DNA of 64,000 nt from Rhodoferax sp. TS-BS-61-7 (lineage in GTDB: Bacteria > Pseudomonadota > Gammaproteobacteria > Burkholderiales > Burkholderiaceae_C). Below the pieces are notes generated by a model that saw only the letters and a program-made list of their open reading frames with translations, searched no databases and had not been told where the DNA came from. The position numbers were made by a program, and so were the translations under genes. This document shows positions 26,955 through 36,371 of the stretch, one piece after another. The stretch's first letter is position 1, and the number at the start of each line of letters is the position of its first letter. Location of the stretch: assembly GCF_002943465.1 (NCBI RefSeq), contig NZ_PTQY01000007.1, forward strand, positions 1 to 64,000, given 5' to 3'.

Positions 26955-27698
26955 ATGTCTGAACCCATCATCACCTTCAACAAAGTCAACAAGTGGTACG
27001 GCAATAACTACCACGTGCTGCGCGATATCGACCTGACCGTCACCAAGGGTGAACGCATCGTGATTTGCGGCCCATCGGGCTCCGGCAAGTCCACGCTGAT
27101 TCGTTGCATCAACCGCTTGGAAGAACACCAGCAAGGCAACCTGACCGTGGACGGCGTGGAGCTGACCGACGACGTGAAAGCGATTGACGACGTGCGCAAA
27201 AAAGTCGGCATGGTGTTCCAACAATTCAACCTGTTCCCCCACCTTACGGTGCTGGAAAACCTGACACTGTCGCCCATGTGGGTGGGCAAGATGCCCAAGA
27301 AAGAAGCCGAAGAAAAGGCGATGGAGCAGCTCAAGCGCGTGCGTATTGCCGAACAAGCCAGCAAGTACCCCTTGCAGCTGTCTGGTGGCCAACAGCAGCG
27401 TGTGGCCATTGCGCGCGCCCTGTGCCTCAAACCCAAGATCATGCTGTTCGACGAGCCCACCTCGGCGCTCGACCCCGAGATGATCAAGGAAGTACTAGAC
27501 GTGATGATCGAAATGGCCAACCAAGGCATCACGATGATCTGCGTGACCCACGAAATGGGCTTTGCCAAGGCCGTGGCCGACCGTGTGATTTTCATGGACC
27601 AGGGCCAGATCGTGGAACAGAACACGCCGCACGAGTTCTTCAACAACCCGCAGAGCGAGCGCAGCAAAGACTTCTTGTCCAAGATCCTGGGCCACTAA
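26955..27698 (+). CDS. aapP: General L-amino acid ABC transporter ATP-binding protein
   Basis: ATPase powering AapQM, 247 residues. Walker [10 protein letters not shown] near residue 37, Q-loop [17 protein letters not shown], signature LSGGQQQRV near 146, Walker [15 protein letters not shown] and switch histidine CVTHEMGFA. It belongs to the polar amino acid (GlnQ/HisP) subfamily. AGGAACGAAT before the ATG at 26955 serves as ribosome site. The 95-residue gene downstream begins only six bases after the stop. Confidence 0.95.
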   Translation: MSEPIITFNKVNKWYGNNYHVLRDIDLTVTKGERIVICGPSGSGKSTLIRCINRLEEHQQGNLTVDGVELTDDVKAIDDVRKKVGMVFQQFNLFPHLTVLENLTLSPMWVGKMPKKEAEEKAMEQLKRVRIAEQASKYPLQLSGGQQQRVAIARALCLKPKIMLFDEPTSALDPEMIKEVLDVMIEMANQGITMICVTHEMGFAKAVADRVIFMDQGQIVEQNTPHEFFNNPQSERSKDFLSKILGH

Positions 27699-27704
27699 AC
27701 CCGC

Positions 27705-27992
27705 ATGTCTTCCACCGCGCTTGCGCAATGGCAGACATTGCAGACCGGCCTCACCCAGTTGCGCGAGGGCGCGCTGGGTGCGCACGGTTTGTCGGAGCTG
27801 GCGCGCACCCAAGAGGCCTTGCTCGAAGCCCTGGGGCCGCGTTACCGCGAGGTCTTGTTGCAACTGCTGGACCGGCTGGAGTCCAGTGCGCTGTTCAGTG
27901 AGGAGAGCTGCTCCTTCAGCCAACAGGGCCTGCTCGACAACCTGCAGATCTGGCTGGACAAGGCGCGCGGCCAACTCGACCCTGCCGCGTAA
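27705..27992 (+). CDS. Small helical protein at the end of the aap operon
   Basis: A 95-residue acidic, probably all-helical protein starting MSSTALAQWQTLQTGLTQL; I recognise no domain. Leucine and glutamine heptad-like spacing (LLQLLDRLESSALF) suggests a helical hairpin or coiled-coil. The six-base gap to aapP indicates co-transcription and perhaps coupling. The opposite-strand monooxygenase ends three bases after its stop. It could regulate or accompany the transporter, but that rests on position only. Confidence 0.7.
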   Translation: MSSTALAQWQTLQTGLTQLREGALGAHGLSELARTQEALLEALGPRYREVLLQLLDRLESSALFSEESCSFSQQGLLDNLQIWLDKARGQLDPAA

Positions 27993-27995
27993 GCG

Positions 27996-29450
27996 TCAAA
28001 GGTAGTCGTCTGCCTTGAAACGGCGGGTCTGCAGCCAGTACTGCCACGTGTAGCCCGGCCACAGGGTGTCTATGTCACCCCGCGCGTTTTGGTACCAGCT
28101 GTGGCAACCCGAGGCCCACACCGTGCTCTGCATCTTGTCTTGCACCTGGCGATAGTCGGCATCCGCCACTGCGGCCCGCAAGCGTAAAACCTGTTGGTCC
28201 GTGCGACGCAGGTGTTGCAAGGCCCGCACGATGTAGTGCACCTGGCACTCGATCATAAAAATCAGCGAGTTATGCCCCAGGCCCGTGTTCGGCCCCACCA
28301 GCAAATACAGATTGGGAAAACCAGCCACTGTGATGCCCAGTTTGGTGGCGGCCGGCGCAGTGCGCCAACGGGCGCTGAGTTCTGGCACCACGCCGTCGTC
28401 TGCCTCGCCAAACACCTGCATAGGGGCCACAAACTCGGTGGCCTTGAAGCCCGTGCCCCACACAATCACATCGCAGGGGGTCAGGGTGCCATCCGTCCCC
28501 ACCAGCCCCTCGGGCGTCACGCGTACCACCGCCTGGGTGTGCAACTGCACATGCTCTTTTTGCAACGCTGGGAACCAGGTATTGGAGATCAACAGGCGTT
28601 TGCAGCCCGGGTTGAAATGGGGGGTCAGCGCGGCTTGCATGGCAGGTGCGCGCACCTGGCGCGCCACATGGTGCAAGGCCAGCTTGCGCAGCAGCGCCTG
28701 CATGCGCAGGGACCCCATAAAACCCATGCCCACCACTTCGTTGAACCAATACACCCGCCAGCGGCTCAGGCGCTGCAAGCCCGGCACATGGCGGTAGACC
28801 CAACGTTTGAATGTCCCATACGGCCGGTCCCAGCGCGGCAGCACCCAGGCCGCAGTGCGCTGGAACACATGCACCTGCGCCGCCACATTGGCAATCTCCG
28901 GTACAAATTGCACCGCACTGGCCCCCGTACCCACCACAGCCACACGCAGGCCCCGCAGGTCTACGTCATGGCGCCATTGGTTGGAGTGGAAGGCCACGCC
29001 CGCAAAGTCCTGCACACCCGGAATGTCTGGCACCAAGGGTTTGTTCAAAGGGCCGGTGGCCAGCACCACATGGCGTGCCTGCAGGGGCTCTCCCCCCGCC
29101 ACCTCGACCTGCCAACAGCTCGCCTCTGCGCGCCAGCGCAGCGCCGTGACCTCTGTACCGAAGCGGATCAGGGGGCGCAGTTGGTACTTGTCCGTGACGC
29201 GCAGGATGTAGTCCTGAATCTCGGCCTGCTGCGGGTAGGGGCGTGTCCATTCGGTATTGGGTTCGAAGGAGAACGAGTACATGTGCGAGGGCACGTCACA
29301 GGCACAACCGGGGTAGACGTTGTCCCGCCAGGTACCGCCTACTTCGCGGGCACGCTCCAGTACCAACAAAGACTGCACCCCGCTGGCTCGCAGGCGAATG
29401 GCGGCTGCCAAACCGCCTAAACCCGCTCCCACAATCAGGACGTCTAGCAT
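27996..29450 (-). CDS. Baeyer-Villiger-type flavin monooxygenase
   Basis: FAD/NADPH-dependent monooxygenase that inserts oxygen into ketones, 484 residues from the ATG at 29450. The FAD loop VGAGLGGLAAA is at residues 7-17, the class fingerprint FAGVAFHSNQW (FxGxxxHxxxW) lies near 148, and the NADPH loop VVGTGASAVQFVPEIA near 174. The C-terminus has GWPNLYLLVGPNTGLGHNS-like sequence (GFPNLYLLVGPNTGLGHNS). The earlier frame start at 29525 overlaps the peptidase gene and is not supported. Substrate unknown; such enzymes act on cyclic, aromatic or steroid ketones. The upstream M14 peptidase gene ends nine bases before this start. Confidence 0.9.
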   Translation of the reverse strand: MLDVLIVGAGLGGLAAAIRLRASGVQSLLVLERAREVGGTWRDNVYPGCACDVPSHMYSFSFEPNTEWTRPYPQQAEIQDYILRVTDKYQLRPLIRFGTEVTALRWRAEASCWQVEVAGGEPLQARHVVLATGPLNKPLVPDIPGVQDFAGVAFHSNQWRHDVDLRGLRVAVVGTGASAVQFVPEIANVAAQVHVFQRTAAWVLPRWDRPYGTFKRWVYRHVPGLQRLSRWRVYWFNEVVGMGFMGSLRMQALLRKLALHHVARQVRAPAMQAALTPHFNPGCKRLLISNTWFPALQKEHVQLHTQAVVRVTPEGLVGTDGTLTPCDVIVWGTGFKATEFVAPMQVFGEADDGVVPELSARWRTAPAATKLGITVAGFPNLYLLVGPNTGLGHNSLIFMIECQVHYIVRALQHLRRTDQQVLRLRAAVADADYRQVQDKMQSTVWASGCHSWYQNARGDIDTLWPGYTWQYWLQTRRFKADDYL

Positions 29451-29458
29451 GGAGGGCC

Positions 29459-30301
29459 TCAGGGAGTTTTGGCAACCTGGGCGGGCCCCAGGCGCTCGGA
29501 GGTCCAGCGCAGCAGGTCCATCCACATCTGCCGCGTCTCGGCATCCTGGGTCATGCGCGAGGCGCTAGGCAGCTCAATGGTGACCACTGGCACCCGTTTG
29601 TGGATACCACCATAGTTGCCCAGAGAACCCGGAAAGATGCCCACCTGGTCCAGGTACAGGCGCCCCAGTTTGCTAGGTGGCACCGAGGGACCGTCGAAGT
29701 CCAGCACCCCATACGGGGCATGCACACTCACAATCAAATTGGGTTTGAAGCTGTCCATCTGCTCCAGCAAAAAGCGCGACTCAGGTTCTGACAAGGGTTT
29801 GTTGCCAGGCCAACGGCGCGGGTCGCGTTTGGTGCGGGACTCCCAGTACATGCGGGCGTCACGCGCCCAGTTGGGTGTGGGGAAGTTGCGGTTCAGATCC
29901 ACGCCACTGGCATTGGTGCGCCGGGAGGGTTTGGCAAACAGGCCATCCGGATTCAGCGAAGGAATAAAGCGCCAATGGATGGACAAGGACATGTCAGACG
30001 GCGGATTCTGCGCCAAACCAATCCAGTGGAAGACCAGCGAGCTGGAGGACATTTCATCGCCGTGGATGCCGCCCACCACCAGAACCCGGAAGTTGGCATC
30101 CGCGGGTTGGATATCGGTCCCCCACAATACGCGCCCTTTGACCGAGCGGCCCTGCATGTCCCGCATGCCAGCGGCCTCGCACAAGGCGGGCGTGACACTT
30201 GGTATTTTTGACGCATAATCGACGCAAGCCCTTGTTGTATTTGCGTGAGAAGCTATAGAAAACATAGCAAAAACCAAGGATGCACAGGTTTGAAATCGCA
30301 T
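29459..30301 (-). CDS. Secreted M14-family zinc carboxypeptidase/amidase
   Basis: Exported metallopeptidase, 280 residues, starting MRFQTCASLVFAMFSIASHA with cleavage probably after SHA at residue 20. Zinc ligands are HGDE near residue 84 and SVHAP near 189, and the catalytic glutamate is in VVTIELPSA near 240; NPDGLFA and the arginine of DLNRNFPT are also conserved. The layout resembles MpaA-type murein peptide amidases. The longer frame up to 30703 lies antisense to the flavin-reductase gene and is rejected. The signal-peptide end and early mature part (30225-30267) resemble the dispersed repeat. Confidence 0.87.
   Translation of the reverse strand: MRFQTCASLVFAMFSIASHANTTRACVDYASKIPSVTPALCEAAGMRDMQGRSVKGRVLWGTDIQPADANFRVLVVGGIHGDEMSSSSLVFHWIGLAQNPPSDMSLSIHWRFIPSLNPDGLFAKPSRRTNASGVDLNRNFPTPNWARDARMYWESRTKRDPRRWPGNKPLSEPESRFLLEQMDSFKPNLIVSVHAPYGVLDFDGPSVPPSKLGRLYLDQVGIFPGSLGNYGGIHKRVPVVTIELPSASRMTQDAETRQMWMDLLRWTSERLGPAQVAKTP
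30225..30267 (-). repeat. Possible dispersed-repeat copy 5 (in signal peptide of M14 peptidase)
   Basis: On the minus strand TTTTCTATAGCTTCTCACGC then AAATACAACAAGGGCTTG follows the repeat pattern with several mismatches. It encodes FSIASHANTTRAC at the signal-peptidase site. Decayed, so uncertain. Confidence 0.45.
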
Positions 30302-30385
30302 GACTCCATTGTAGGATGCCTGCTGACCAGCGCTTTTGCGGGCCGACAGGGCAAGGCAGCGGCCAAAACCAGTTAAATTGCGAAG

Positions 30386-30904
30386 ATGCGCTCCCCCACC
30401 ACGACGCAACAGGCGCGTCCCCCAGATTTTTCGACCACAGAGTTCCGCGAGGCCTTGGGCATGTTTGCCACCGGCGTCACCATCGTCACGGCCCGCACGC
30501 CCCAAGGCGATCTGGTCGGCCTCACCGCCAACTCTTTCAATTCGGTATCGCTGGCCCCCCCCTTGGTACTCTGGAGCCTGGCCCGCAGTGCTGGCTCCAT
30601 GGCGGCCTTTAGCACAGGCTCGCATTACGCCATCAATATCCTGGGCGCCGAACAGCAGGCACTGGCCCGCCAGTTTGCCGCCAAAGATGTGGACCGCTAC
30701 CACGGTGTGGCCTTCGCGTTAGGCGCCAGCGGTGCGCCGCTGCTGGAGGGTGCAGTGGCTACGTTTGAATGCTTCAACCGCAGCCGCTACGAGGAAGGCG
30801 ACCATGTCATTTTTGTGGGGGAGGTAGAGCGCTGCCACCACCGGGCAGGTGCCTCACCACTGCTGTACCACGGTGGCCGTTTTTACAACGAGCACCCGCT
30901 CTAG
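30386..30904 (+). CDS. Flavin reductase family protein
   Basis: FMN-binding split-barrel flavin:NAD(P)H reductase, 172 residues. Marks are REALGMFATGVTIVTAR near residue 18, LVGLTANSFNSVSLAPPLVL near 43 (flavin phosphate binding), and FVGEVERCHHRAGASPLLYHGGRF near the end. Such proteins give reduced flavin to two-component monooxygenases. No matching oxygenase is adjacent: the nearby Baeyer-Villiger enzyme is self-sufficient. It is divergent from the M14 peptidase and nine bases upstream of the TAXI gene. Confidence 0.9.
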   Translation: MRSPTTTQQARPPDFSTTEFREALGMFATGVTIVTARTPQGDLVGLTANSFNSVSLAPPLVLWSLARSAGSMAAFSTGSHYAINILGAEQQALARQFAAKDVDRYHGVAFALGASGAPLLEGAVATFECFNRSRYEEGDHVIFVGEVERCHHRAGASPLLYHGGRFYNEHPL

Positions 30905-30913
30905 TCTGCCGCC

Positions 30914-32257
30914 ATGAAGCTGCCCCAGTTGCCCAAATCCGTGCGTTATGTGCTGTTGTCGCTGCGCGACCTGATCACATCGGCCAGCCCTTTTGTCATC
31001 GCCGCCGCAGGTTTGCTGTGGCTGGCCTATTGGTGGCTGGACCCGATGCCGCCCAAGAAGATCACCCTCGCTACCGGTCCCGCGCAAAGTGCTTACGCCG
31101 AGTTTGGCCAACGCTACGCCAAGGCCTTGCAAGCCAGTGGCATCGAGGTCGAGCTGCTCACGACCGATGGCTCTTCTGCCAACCTGGAGCTGTTGCACAG
31201 CGGGCAGGCCGATGCTGGCTTTGTGCAAGGCGGAACGACCTCGCCCCAGGCACAGGCCGAAGACGCAGAAGTGCTGGTCACGCTGGGCAATCTGTTTGTA
31301 GAGCCGATCTGGTTGTTCTACCGCAGCGCCTCCGCCCAGGCGGTAACACCCAGCGGACAACTCAGCTCACTGACACAGCTGGCCCATATGCGGGTCAACG
31401 TAGGCGCCGCTGGCAGCGGCGTGCCCACGCTGATGCAAACCCTGTTGGACATGAACCGCGTTGCCCCCAAGAGCATCACGCTGTCACAGCTGGACCAAAC
31501 CCCTGCCACCGTCAAACTACTGCAAGGGCAGCTCGATGCCGTGGTGTTTGCATCCGCCCCGGAAGCTCCCATTGTGCAAATGCTGCTGCAAACACCGGGC
31601 ATTCGGTTGATGGATTTTCACCAAAATGAGGCCTATGCCCGTCGACTGCCTTTTGTGACGCCTGCCACCCTGCCCAATGGCATTGTGGACCTGGCCCGCA
31701 AACTCCCCACCCAGGATGTGCACCTGATTGCCACCACCACCAGCATGCTGGCGCGCGACGACGTGCACCCGGCGCTGCGCCAGTTGCTGTCGCAGGCGGC
31801 CATGCAGATCCATGGCCAGGCGGGCTGGTTCAACCGGGCACGTGAATTCCCCAATGCTGGCAACGCCGAGTACCCCCTCGCACCCGAGGCAGAACGCACC
31901 ATGCGCACGGGCGTGCCCTCGCTGCAACGCTACATTCCCTTCACGCTGGCCAACCTGATCGAGCGTATGTGGTTGGCGCTAGGCCTGATCATTGCCGTGC
32001 TGCTGCCGCTGGGCAAGATAGCCCCGCCGCTCTACGCCTTCCGGGTTCGCTCGCGCGTGTTTCGCTGGTACGGCCAGCTACGCGAAATAGAAGAGCGGTT
32101 AGAAGAGTCGCCGGGCAGTGCCCCCGAACTTTTGACGGAGCTCAATGCGCTGGAGAGCAAGGTAGAAAAAATCATCGTGCCGCTCTCGTACACCGACGAG
32201 CTTTACACCCTGCGCAACCACATTGGCCTGGTGCGCCAGCGCCTGCTTACAGCGTAG
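30914..32257 (+). CDS. Membrane-anchored TAXI-family TRAP solute-binding protein
   Basis: A 447-residue protein with a TAXI (TRAP-associated extracytoplasmic immunogenic) domain at about residues 48-325: KKITLATGPAQSAYAEFGQR, STSANLELL-like SSANLELLHSGQADAGFVQGG, VNVGAAGSGVPTLMQTLL. Unlike free binding proteins it has an N-terminal membrane helix (about 22-44) instead of a cleaved signal, a second helix near 344-368, and a cytoplasmic helical tail of about 75 residues. No DctM/DctQ permease is near. Tail-to-tail overlap of 11 bases with the DUF1631 gene. It may be a sensor or a permease-free receptor; this is inference. Confidence 0.85.
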   Translation: MKLPQLPKSVRYVLLSLRDLITSASPFVIAAAGLLWLAYWWLDPMPPKKITLATGPAQSAYAEFGQRYAKALQASGIEVELLTTDGSSANLELLHSGQADAGFVQGGTTSPQAQAEDAEVLVTLGNLFVEPIWLFYRSASAQAVTPSGQLSSLTQLAHMRVNVGAAGSGVPTLMQTLLDMNRVAPKSITLSQLDQTPATVKLLQGQLDAVVFASAPEAPIVQMLLQTPGIRLMDFHQNEAYARRLPFVTPATLPNGIVDLARKLPTQDVHLIATTTSMLARDDVHPALRQLLSQAAMQIHGQAGWFNRAREFPNAGNAEYPLAPEAERTMRTGVPSLQRYIPFTLANLIERMWLALGLIIAVLLPLGKIAPPLYAFRVRSRVFRWYGQLREIEERLEESPGSAPELLTELNALESKVEKIIVPLSYTDELYTLRNHIGLVRQRLLTA

Positions 32258-34598
32258 AGTCCAGACTATTGCGCATGGCCTGTTGGGCCACCGCATCCAG
32301 TGCGCCGTCCACCACGGGTTGACCGGAAATCATGCGCAATTGCCCTGCTGCCACCAACTTGTCGTGGGTTCTGCGCGTCATGGACTGTGTGGTGCCATAC
32401 ACACTGGTAAAAAGGAACAAGGTGCCATGCGGGCTGGCCCAGGTGAGCTGGGTGCGCACCCACTCTCCGTTGGTCATCAACTCCACCCAAGAACCCAGGG
32501 GCAAGACAGCCCCACTAGCCAGGGTACCGGCAGCAGGCATCGGCACGGCTGGCTGCGCACCAGCCGCCGCCGTGTCTGTAACCGCCACCGGGGCACCGGC
32601 CTCTGGCTCCTCGGGCAACTCGATGAAGTTGGACTCGCGTGCCTCTTCGGGAGCGACCCAAGGATCACCATCCTCCACCGGCCGTGTTTTATGCACATGC
32701 AGCGGCGCGTCAACCGGCGGCACGGCAGGCTCCGCTTTGGTGGCAGAACGAAACACCTGTTGGTGCAAGCCCATCAGGGCCTCCAGGAAAACGCTGGTCT
32801 TGGTGGCCGGGTAGCGGATGATCTCCAACCCCTCGCGCAGAGTGCTGATCAACAGCGGTACGAGGCGCGTGAGTTTGGCGACATTGGTGCGAGCCAACTC
32901 CGGATGGGCACTCCACAACATGGCCGAGATCAAGGCCTGGTATTTGTCGGCCGCGCTGGAGCCTGTGCCGCCCTGCAGGCGCGCCTGCGCCACCACCTGG
33001 GCCCACGGGCCACACAAGAAAGTAATCACCACCTCGGGGACTTGGGCCGCATCGGGATGGGAGTCGATTTCACGGGCAATCTTTTCGGCCAGCAGGTTGC
33101 GCTGCTCGGCTTTTTGCAGTGCCTGCATGGCCTGCGCACGCGAGGCCTCCTGCGCCTTGGCCGCCGCATCCCACGAGGCGCGCAGCTGAGCCAGCACAAT
33201 TTCAAAAGGCTCTGGGCCCTGCACATCCACTTCGGTCAAGGGCGCAACCGCGTCCCGAACCTCCTGGTAGAAACCGGCAAACCCGGTCGTCTGCTCGGTC
33301 GCAAACGCCAGGCTGCGGTGCGTGATCTCCTGCACCAAGCCACGGGCAGCATGCGCCTTGTCCGTAAATACCCGTGGATCCACCAACGCCAAACGCATCA
33401 GCGCAGGCTCCAGGCTGCGCACCAGCTCCTGCACGGGCACCAGCAGGCGTGGGTCGCGCGCAATGTTGTCCACCATCAGGTTGACCACCTCCAGGCTCAG
33501 GGCCTGGGCCACACCGCTAGCGCTGCGTCGGATTGCCTCGCAGGCCAGCTGCACTGCTCCGGCCTGCGCCATGCGCACCGGCGCGCCGCGACGCTGCTCC
33601 AGGCGCTGCACCACGCGGTCCACCTGCTTCATTTCGGTCAAGGCCTCGAAAGCGGCGGGCACGGTCGCGGCAAAGCCGCCATCCTGCGGGGCCTGGGGCG
33701 CCAGCAGGGCCTCCCCTTCAAACTCACGGGCAAACTGCTGCGCAAAGGCTGCCACCCGGTGGGGCGTGCCCTGAGCGTCCAGCTCCCCCGACAGCAGTTT
33801 GCGCAAACGGTCCAAGGTCAGCAAGGCAGGATCTGCGGCACGGCGAGTGCGCAACTCGGCTGCAATTTGGGCTTCACGCTCGGTACTGCCCGGCGTGCCG
33901 TGTGACACATTCGTAGAAGCAGCCTTGCCCACCCCAGTACCGGGCGTGGGCACCACGGCATAACCAGCGGCAACAACACCCTCCAACCGCATGCGGGCGG
34001 CTAGGCGGGTATACAACTCGCGCAGCTCAGCCCCCAGGGCCACGCCCATGGTGGTGAGCCAGTCCAGGCGCATAGCGGCCGGCACAGGCGTGCGCTCAAC
34101 CACCAATTTGAGCGCCTGCAAATACACGTCGGGGCGCAGGGGGTTGCGCTCCGGACGGACAGTCGCCAGCCCCAGGGTGGCGCAAATCAGGGTGTTGAGC
34201 TCGGTGAGGCTGGCTTCGGCGGCCAGCATGGCCATTTGCTGCGCGCGTGCCATGGTCACGCTTTCCTGAACCTGAACTTCATCCATCAGTTCGAGCTGGT
34301 CAAACTGCACCTCGGCCATGCTCAGGACGGTGGTCTTGGGGGATGACACGGGGCCACTAAAGGCTGCCAACAAGGCTTGTGGATACTGCAGGCGCAACTC
34401 AGGCTCCTGTGCATGCAAAAGCTTCAGGGAGTCTTCATGCACCTCACGCTCACGGTAGTCGCGTGCGGAGCCCAAACGTTCCTGCACTGACTTGCGCACC
34501 GCCGCCACCAGTTTGCCCATGATGGCCTGCCCACCGGATGCTGCGTCCTCAATGGTGGCCTGGTACAGCGCGGCATAGTGGGGAGAAGGCACGGTCAT
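32247..34598 (-). CDS. DUF1631 family protein, copy A
   Basis: Large cytoplasmic protein of 783 residues belonging to DUF1631, function unknown. It is mainly helical. Conserved stretches are VVNLMVDNIARDPRLLVPVQ, LMRLALVDPRVFTDKAHAAR and HRSLAFATEQTTGFAGF. The C-terminal 90 residues form a separate small beta-rich domain: LGSWVELMTNGEWVRTQLTW, SPHGTLFLFTS, which reminds me of PilZ-like barrels. An alanine/proline/glutamate-rich linker of about 100 residues precedes it. Paralogous to the gene at 36372, with ettA between them; all three read in the same direction with gaps of 37 and 74 bases. Confidence 0.85.
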   Translation of the reverse strand: MTVPSPHYAALYQATIEDAASGGQAIMGKLVAAVRKSVQERLGSARDYREREVHEDSLKLLHAQEPELRLQYPQALLAAFSGPVSSPKTTVLSMAEVQFDQLELMDEVQVQESVTMARAQQMAMLAAEASLTELNTLICATLGLATVRPERNPLRPDVYLQALKLVVERTPVPAAMRLDWLTTMGVALGAELRELYTRLAARMRLEGVVAAGYAVVPTPGTGVGKAASTNVSHGTPGSTEREAQIAAELRTRRAADPALLTLDRLRKLLSGELDAQGTPHRVAAFAQQFAREFEGEALLAPQAPQDGGFAATVPAAFEALTEMKQVDRVVQRLEQRRGAPVRMAQAGAVQLACEAIRRSASGVAQALSLEVVNLMVDNIARDPRLLVPVQELVRSLEPALMRLALVDPRVFTDKAHAARGLVQEITHRSLAFATEQTTGFAGFYQEVRDAVAPLTEVDVQGPEPFEIVLAQLRASWDAAAKAQEASRAQAMQALQKAEQRNLLAEKIAREIDSHPDAAQVPEVVITFLCGPWAQVVAQARLQGGTGSSAADKYQALISAMLWSAHPELARTNVAKLTRLVPLLISTLREGLEIIRYPATKTSVFLEALMGLHQQVFRSATKAEPAVPPVDAPLHVHKTRPVEDGDPWVAPEEARESNFIELPEEPEAGAPVAVTDTAAAGAQPAVPMPAAGTLASGAVLPLGSWVELMTNGEWVRTQLTWASPHGTLFLFTSVYGTTQSMTRRTHDKLVAAGQLRMISGQPVVDGALDAVAQQAMRNSLDSTL

Positions 34599-34635
34599 GG
34601 CAATGGGCCCTGGTTGGACGGCGGAAAACGGTCGT

Positions 34636-36297
34636 TTACTTCAGTGCTTTGTAGCGCATCCGTTTCGGCTTGGCACCCTCTTCACCCAGGCGCTTCTTCT
34701 TGTCGGCTTCGTACTCCTGGTAGTTGCCGTCAAAGAAGGTCCACTGGCTGTCACCTTCGGCCGCCAAAATGTGCGTGGCGATACGGTCCAGGAACCAGCG
34801 ATCGTGGGAAATGACCAGCATGGTGCCAGCGAATTCCAGCAGCGCGTCTTCCAAGGCGCGCAGGGTTTCCACATCCAAGTCGTTGGATGGTTCATCGAGC
34901 ATCAGCACGTTGCCGCCCGCAATCAGGGTCTTGGCCAGGTGCAAGCGCCCGCGCTCACCGCCGGACAACATGCCCACCTTCTTCTGCTGGTCACCACCGT
35001 TGAAGTTGAAGCGGCCGCAATAGGCGCGGCTGGCCATCTGGAACTTGCCCACGTTCAGGATGTCGAGTCCACCGGACACGTCTTCCCACACGGTTTTTTC
35101 ATCGGACAGTGCATCGCGGTGCTGATCCACAAACGCCATCTTCACGGTGGAGCCGATCACCACTTCGCCCGAATCCGGTTTTTCCTTGCCGGCAATCAGC
35201 TTGAATAACGTCGATTTACCGGCACCGTTGGGGCCGATGATGCCGACGATAGCACCAGCAGGAATGTTGAAGCTCAGGTTGTCGATCAGCACGCGGTCGC
35301 CAAAGGACTTGCTCACGCCCTTGAACTCAATCACCTGGCTACCCAGGCGGTCGGCCACGGGGATAAAGATTTCGTTGGTCTCGTTGCGCTTTTGGTATTC
35401 GAAGTCGCTCAGTTCTTCAAAGCGGGCCAGACGGGCCTTGCTCTTGGCCTGGCGGGCCTTGGGGTTCTGGCGTGACCATTCCAATTCCTTCTTCAAGGCC
35501 TTGGCGCGGGCTTCTTCGCCCTTTTGTTCGGCTTCCAGGCGCGCGCCCTTTTGCGTCAACCAGTCGGAGTAGTTGCCCTTGTACGGAATGCCGGAGCCAC
35601 GGTCCAGTTCCAAAATCCATTCGGCCGCGTTGTCCAGGAAGTAGCGATCGTGGGTGATGGCCACCACGGTGCCAGAGTAGCGCTGCAGGAACTGCTCCAG
35701 CCAGTCCACCGATTCGGCGTCCAAGTGGTTGGTTGGTTCGTCGAGCAACAGCATGTCGGGCTTGGACAGCAGCAGGCGGCACAGCGCAACGCGGCGTTTT
35801 TCACCGCCGGACAACACGCCAATGTTGGCGTCCCAGGGTGGCAGGCGCAGCGCGTCGGCGGCGATTTCGAGTTGGTGCTCGGAGTCGGTGCCGGCGGTGG
35901 CAATGATGGCTTCCAGCTCAGCCTGCTCGGCAGCCAGCGCGTCAAAGTCGGCGTCTTCCGCGCCATAGGCGGTGTAGACCTCTTCCAGGCGGGCCTTGGC
36001 GGCAAATACCTTGCCCATGCCGGCTTCCACGCTTTCGCGCACGGTCTGGGTGGGGTCCAGCTGAGGTTCCTGGGGCAGGTAACCGATGTTCAGACCCGCC
36101 ATGGGGATGGCTTCGCCTTCGATCTCCTTGTCCACACCGGCCATGATCTTGAGCAAGGTGGACTTGCCGGAGCCGTTGGTCCCCAAGACACCAATTTTGG
36201 CGCCCGGGAAGAAGCTCAGGGAGATATCTTTAAGAATGTGCCGCTTGGGCGGCACGATCTTGCCGACGCGGTTCATGGAGAAAACGTATTGGGCCAT
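34636..36297 (-). CDS. ettA: ABC-F protein EttA (energy-dependent translational throttle)
   Basis: Ribosome-binding ABC-F ATPase that gates entry into elongation according to ATP/ADP, 553 residues, same length as known EttA. First ATPase: GTNGSGKST near residue 39, LSGGEKRRV, LLDEPTNHLD. Linker (PtIM) with EQKGEEARAKALKKELEW. Second ATPase: GPNGAGKST near 349, LSGGERGRL, LMLDEPSNDLD. The N-terminus AQYVFSMNRVGKIVPPKRHI is diagnostic of EttA among ABC-F proteins. Lies between two DUF1631 genes on the same strand. Very secure. Confidence 0.97.
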   Translation of the reverse strand: MAQYVFSMNRVGKIVPPKRHILKDISLSFFPGAKIGVLGTNGSGKSTLLKIMAGVDKEIEGEAIPMAGLNIGYLPQEPQLDPTQTVRESVEAGMGKVFAAKARLEEVYTAYGAEDADFDALAAEQAELEAIIATAGTDSEHQLEIAADALRLPPWDANIGVLSGGEKRRVALCRLLLSKPDMLLLDEPTNHLDAESVDWLEQFLQRYSGTVVAITHDRYFLDNAAEWILELDRGSGIPYKGNYSDWLTQKGARLEAEQKGEEARAKALKKELEWSRQNPKARQAKSKARLARFEELSDFEYQKRNETNEIFIPVADRLGSQVIEFKGVSKSFGDRVLIDNLSFNIPAGAIVGIIGPNGAGKSTLFKLIAGKEKPDSGEVVIGSTVKMAFVDQHRDALSDEKTVWEDVSGGLDILNVGKFQMASRAYCGRFNFNGGDQQKKVGMLSGGERGRLHLAKTLIAGGNVLMLDEPSNDLDVETLRALEDALLEFAGTMLVISHDRWFLDRIATHILAAEGDSQWTFFDGNYQEYEADKKKRLGEEGAKPKRMRYKALK

Positions 36298-36371
36298 TGC
36301 GATTCGATTTTTTCAGCGATAAACCGCCATTATCGACTGCCTCACCCCCAAGCGCCCGCACACCCAGCGTT

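Noticed and set aside
29459..30703. 414-residue version of the M14 peptidase
   Set aside because: The added part is antisense to the flavin reductase gene; the signal peptide at 30301 marks the true start.
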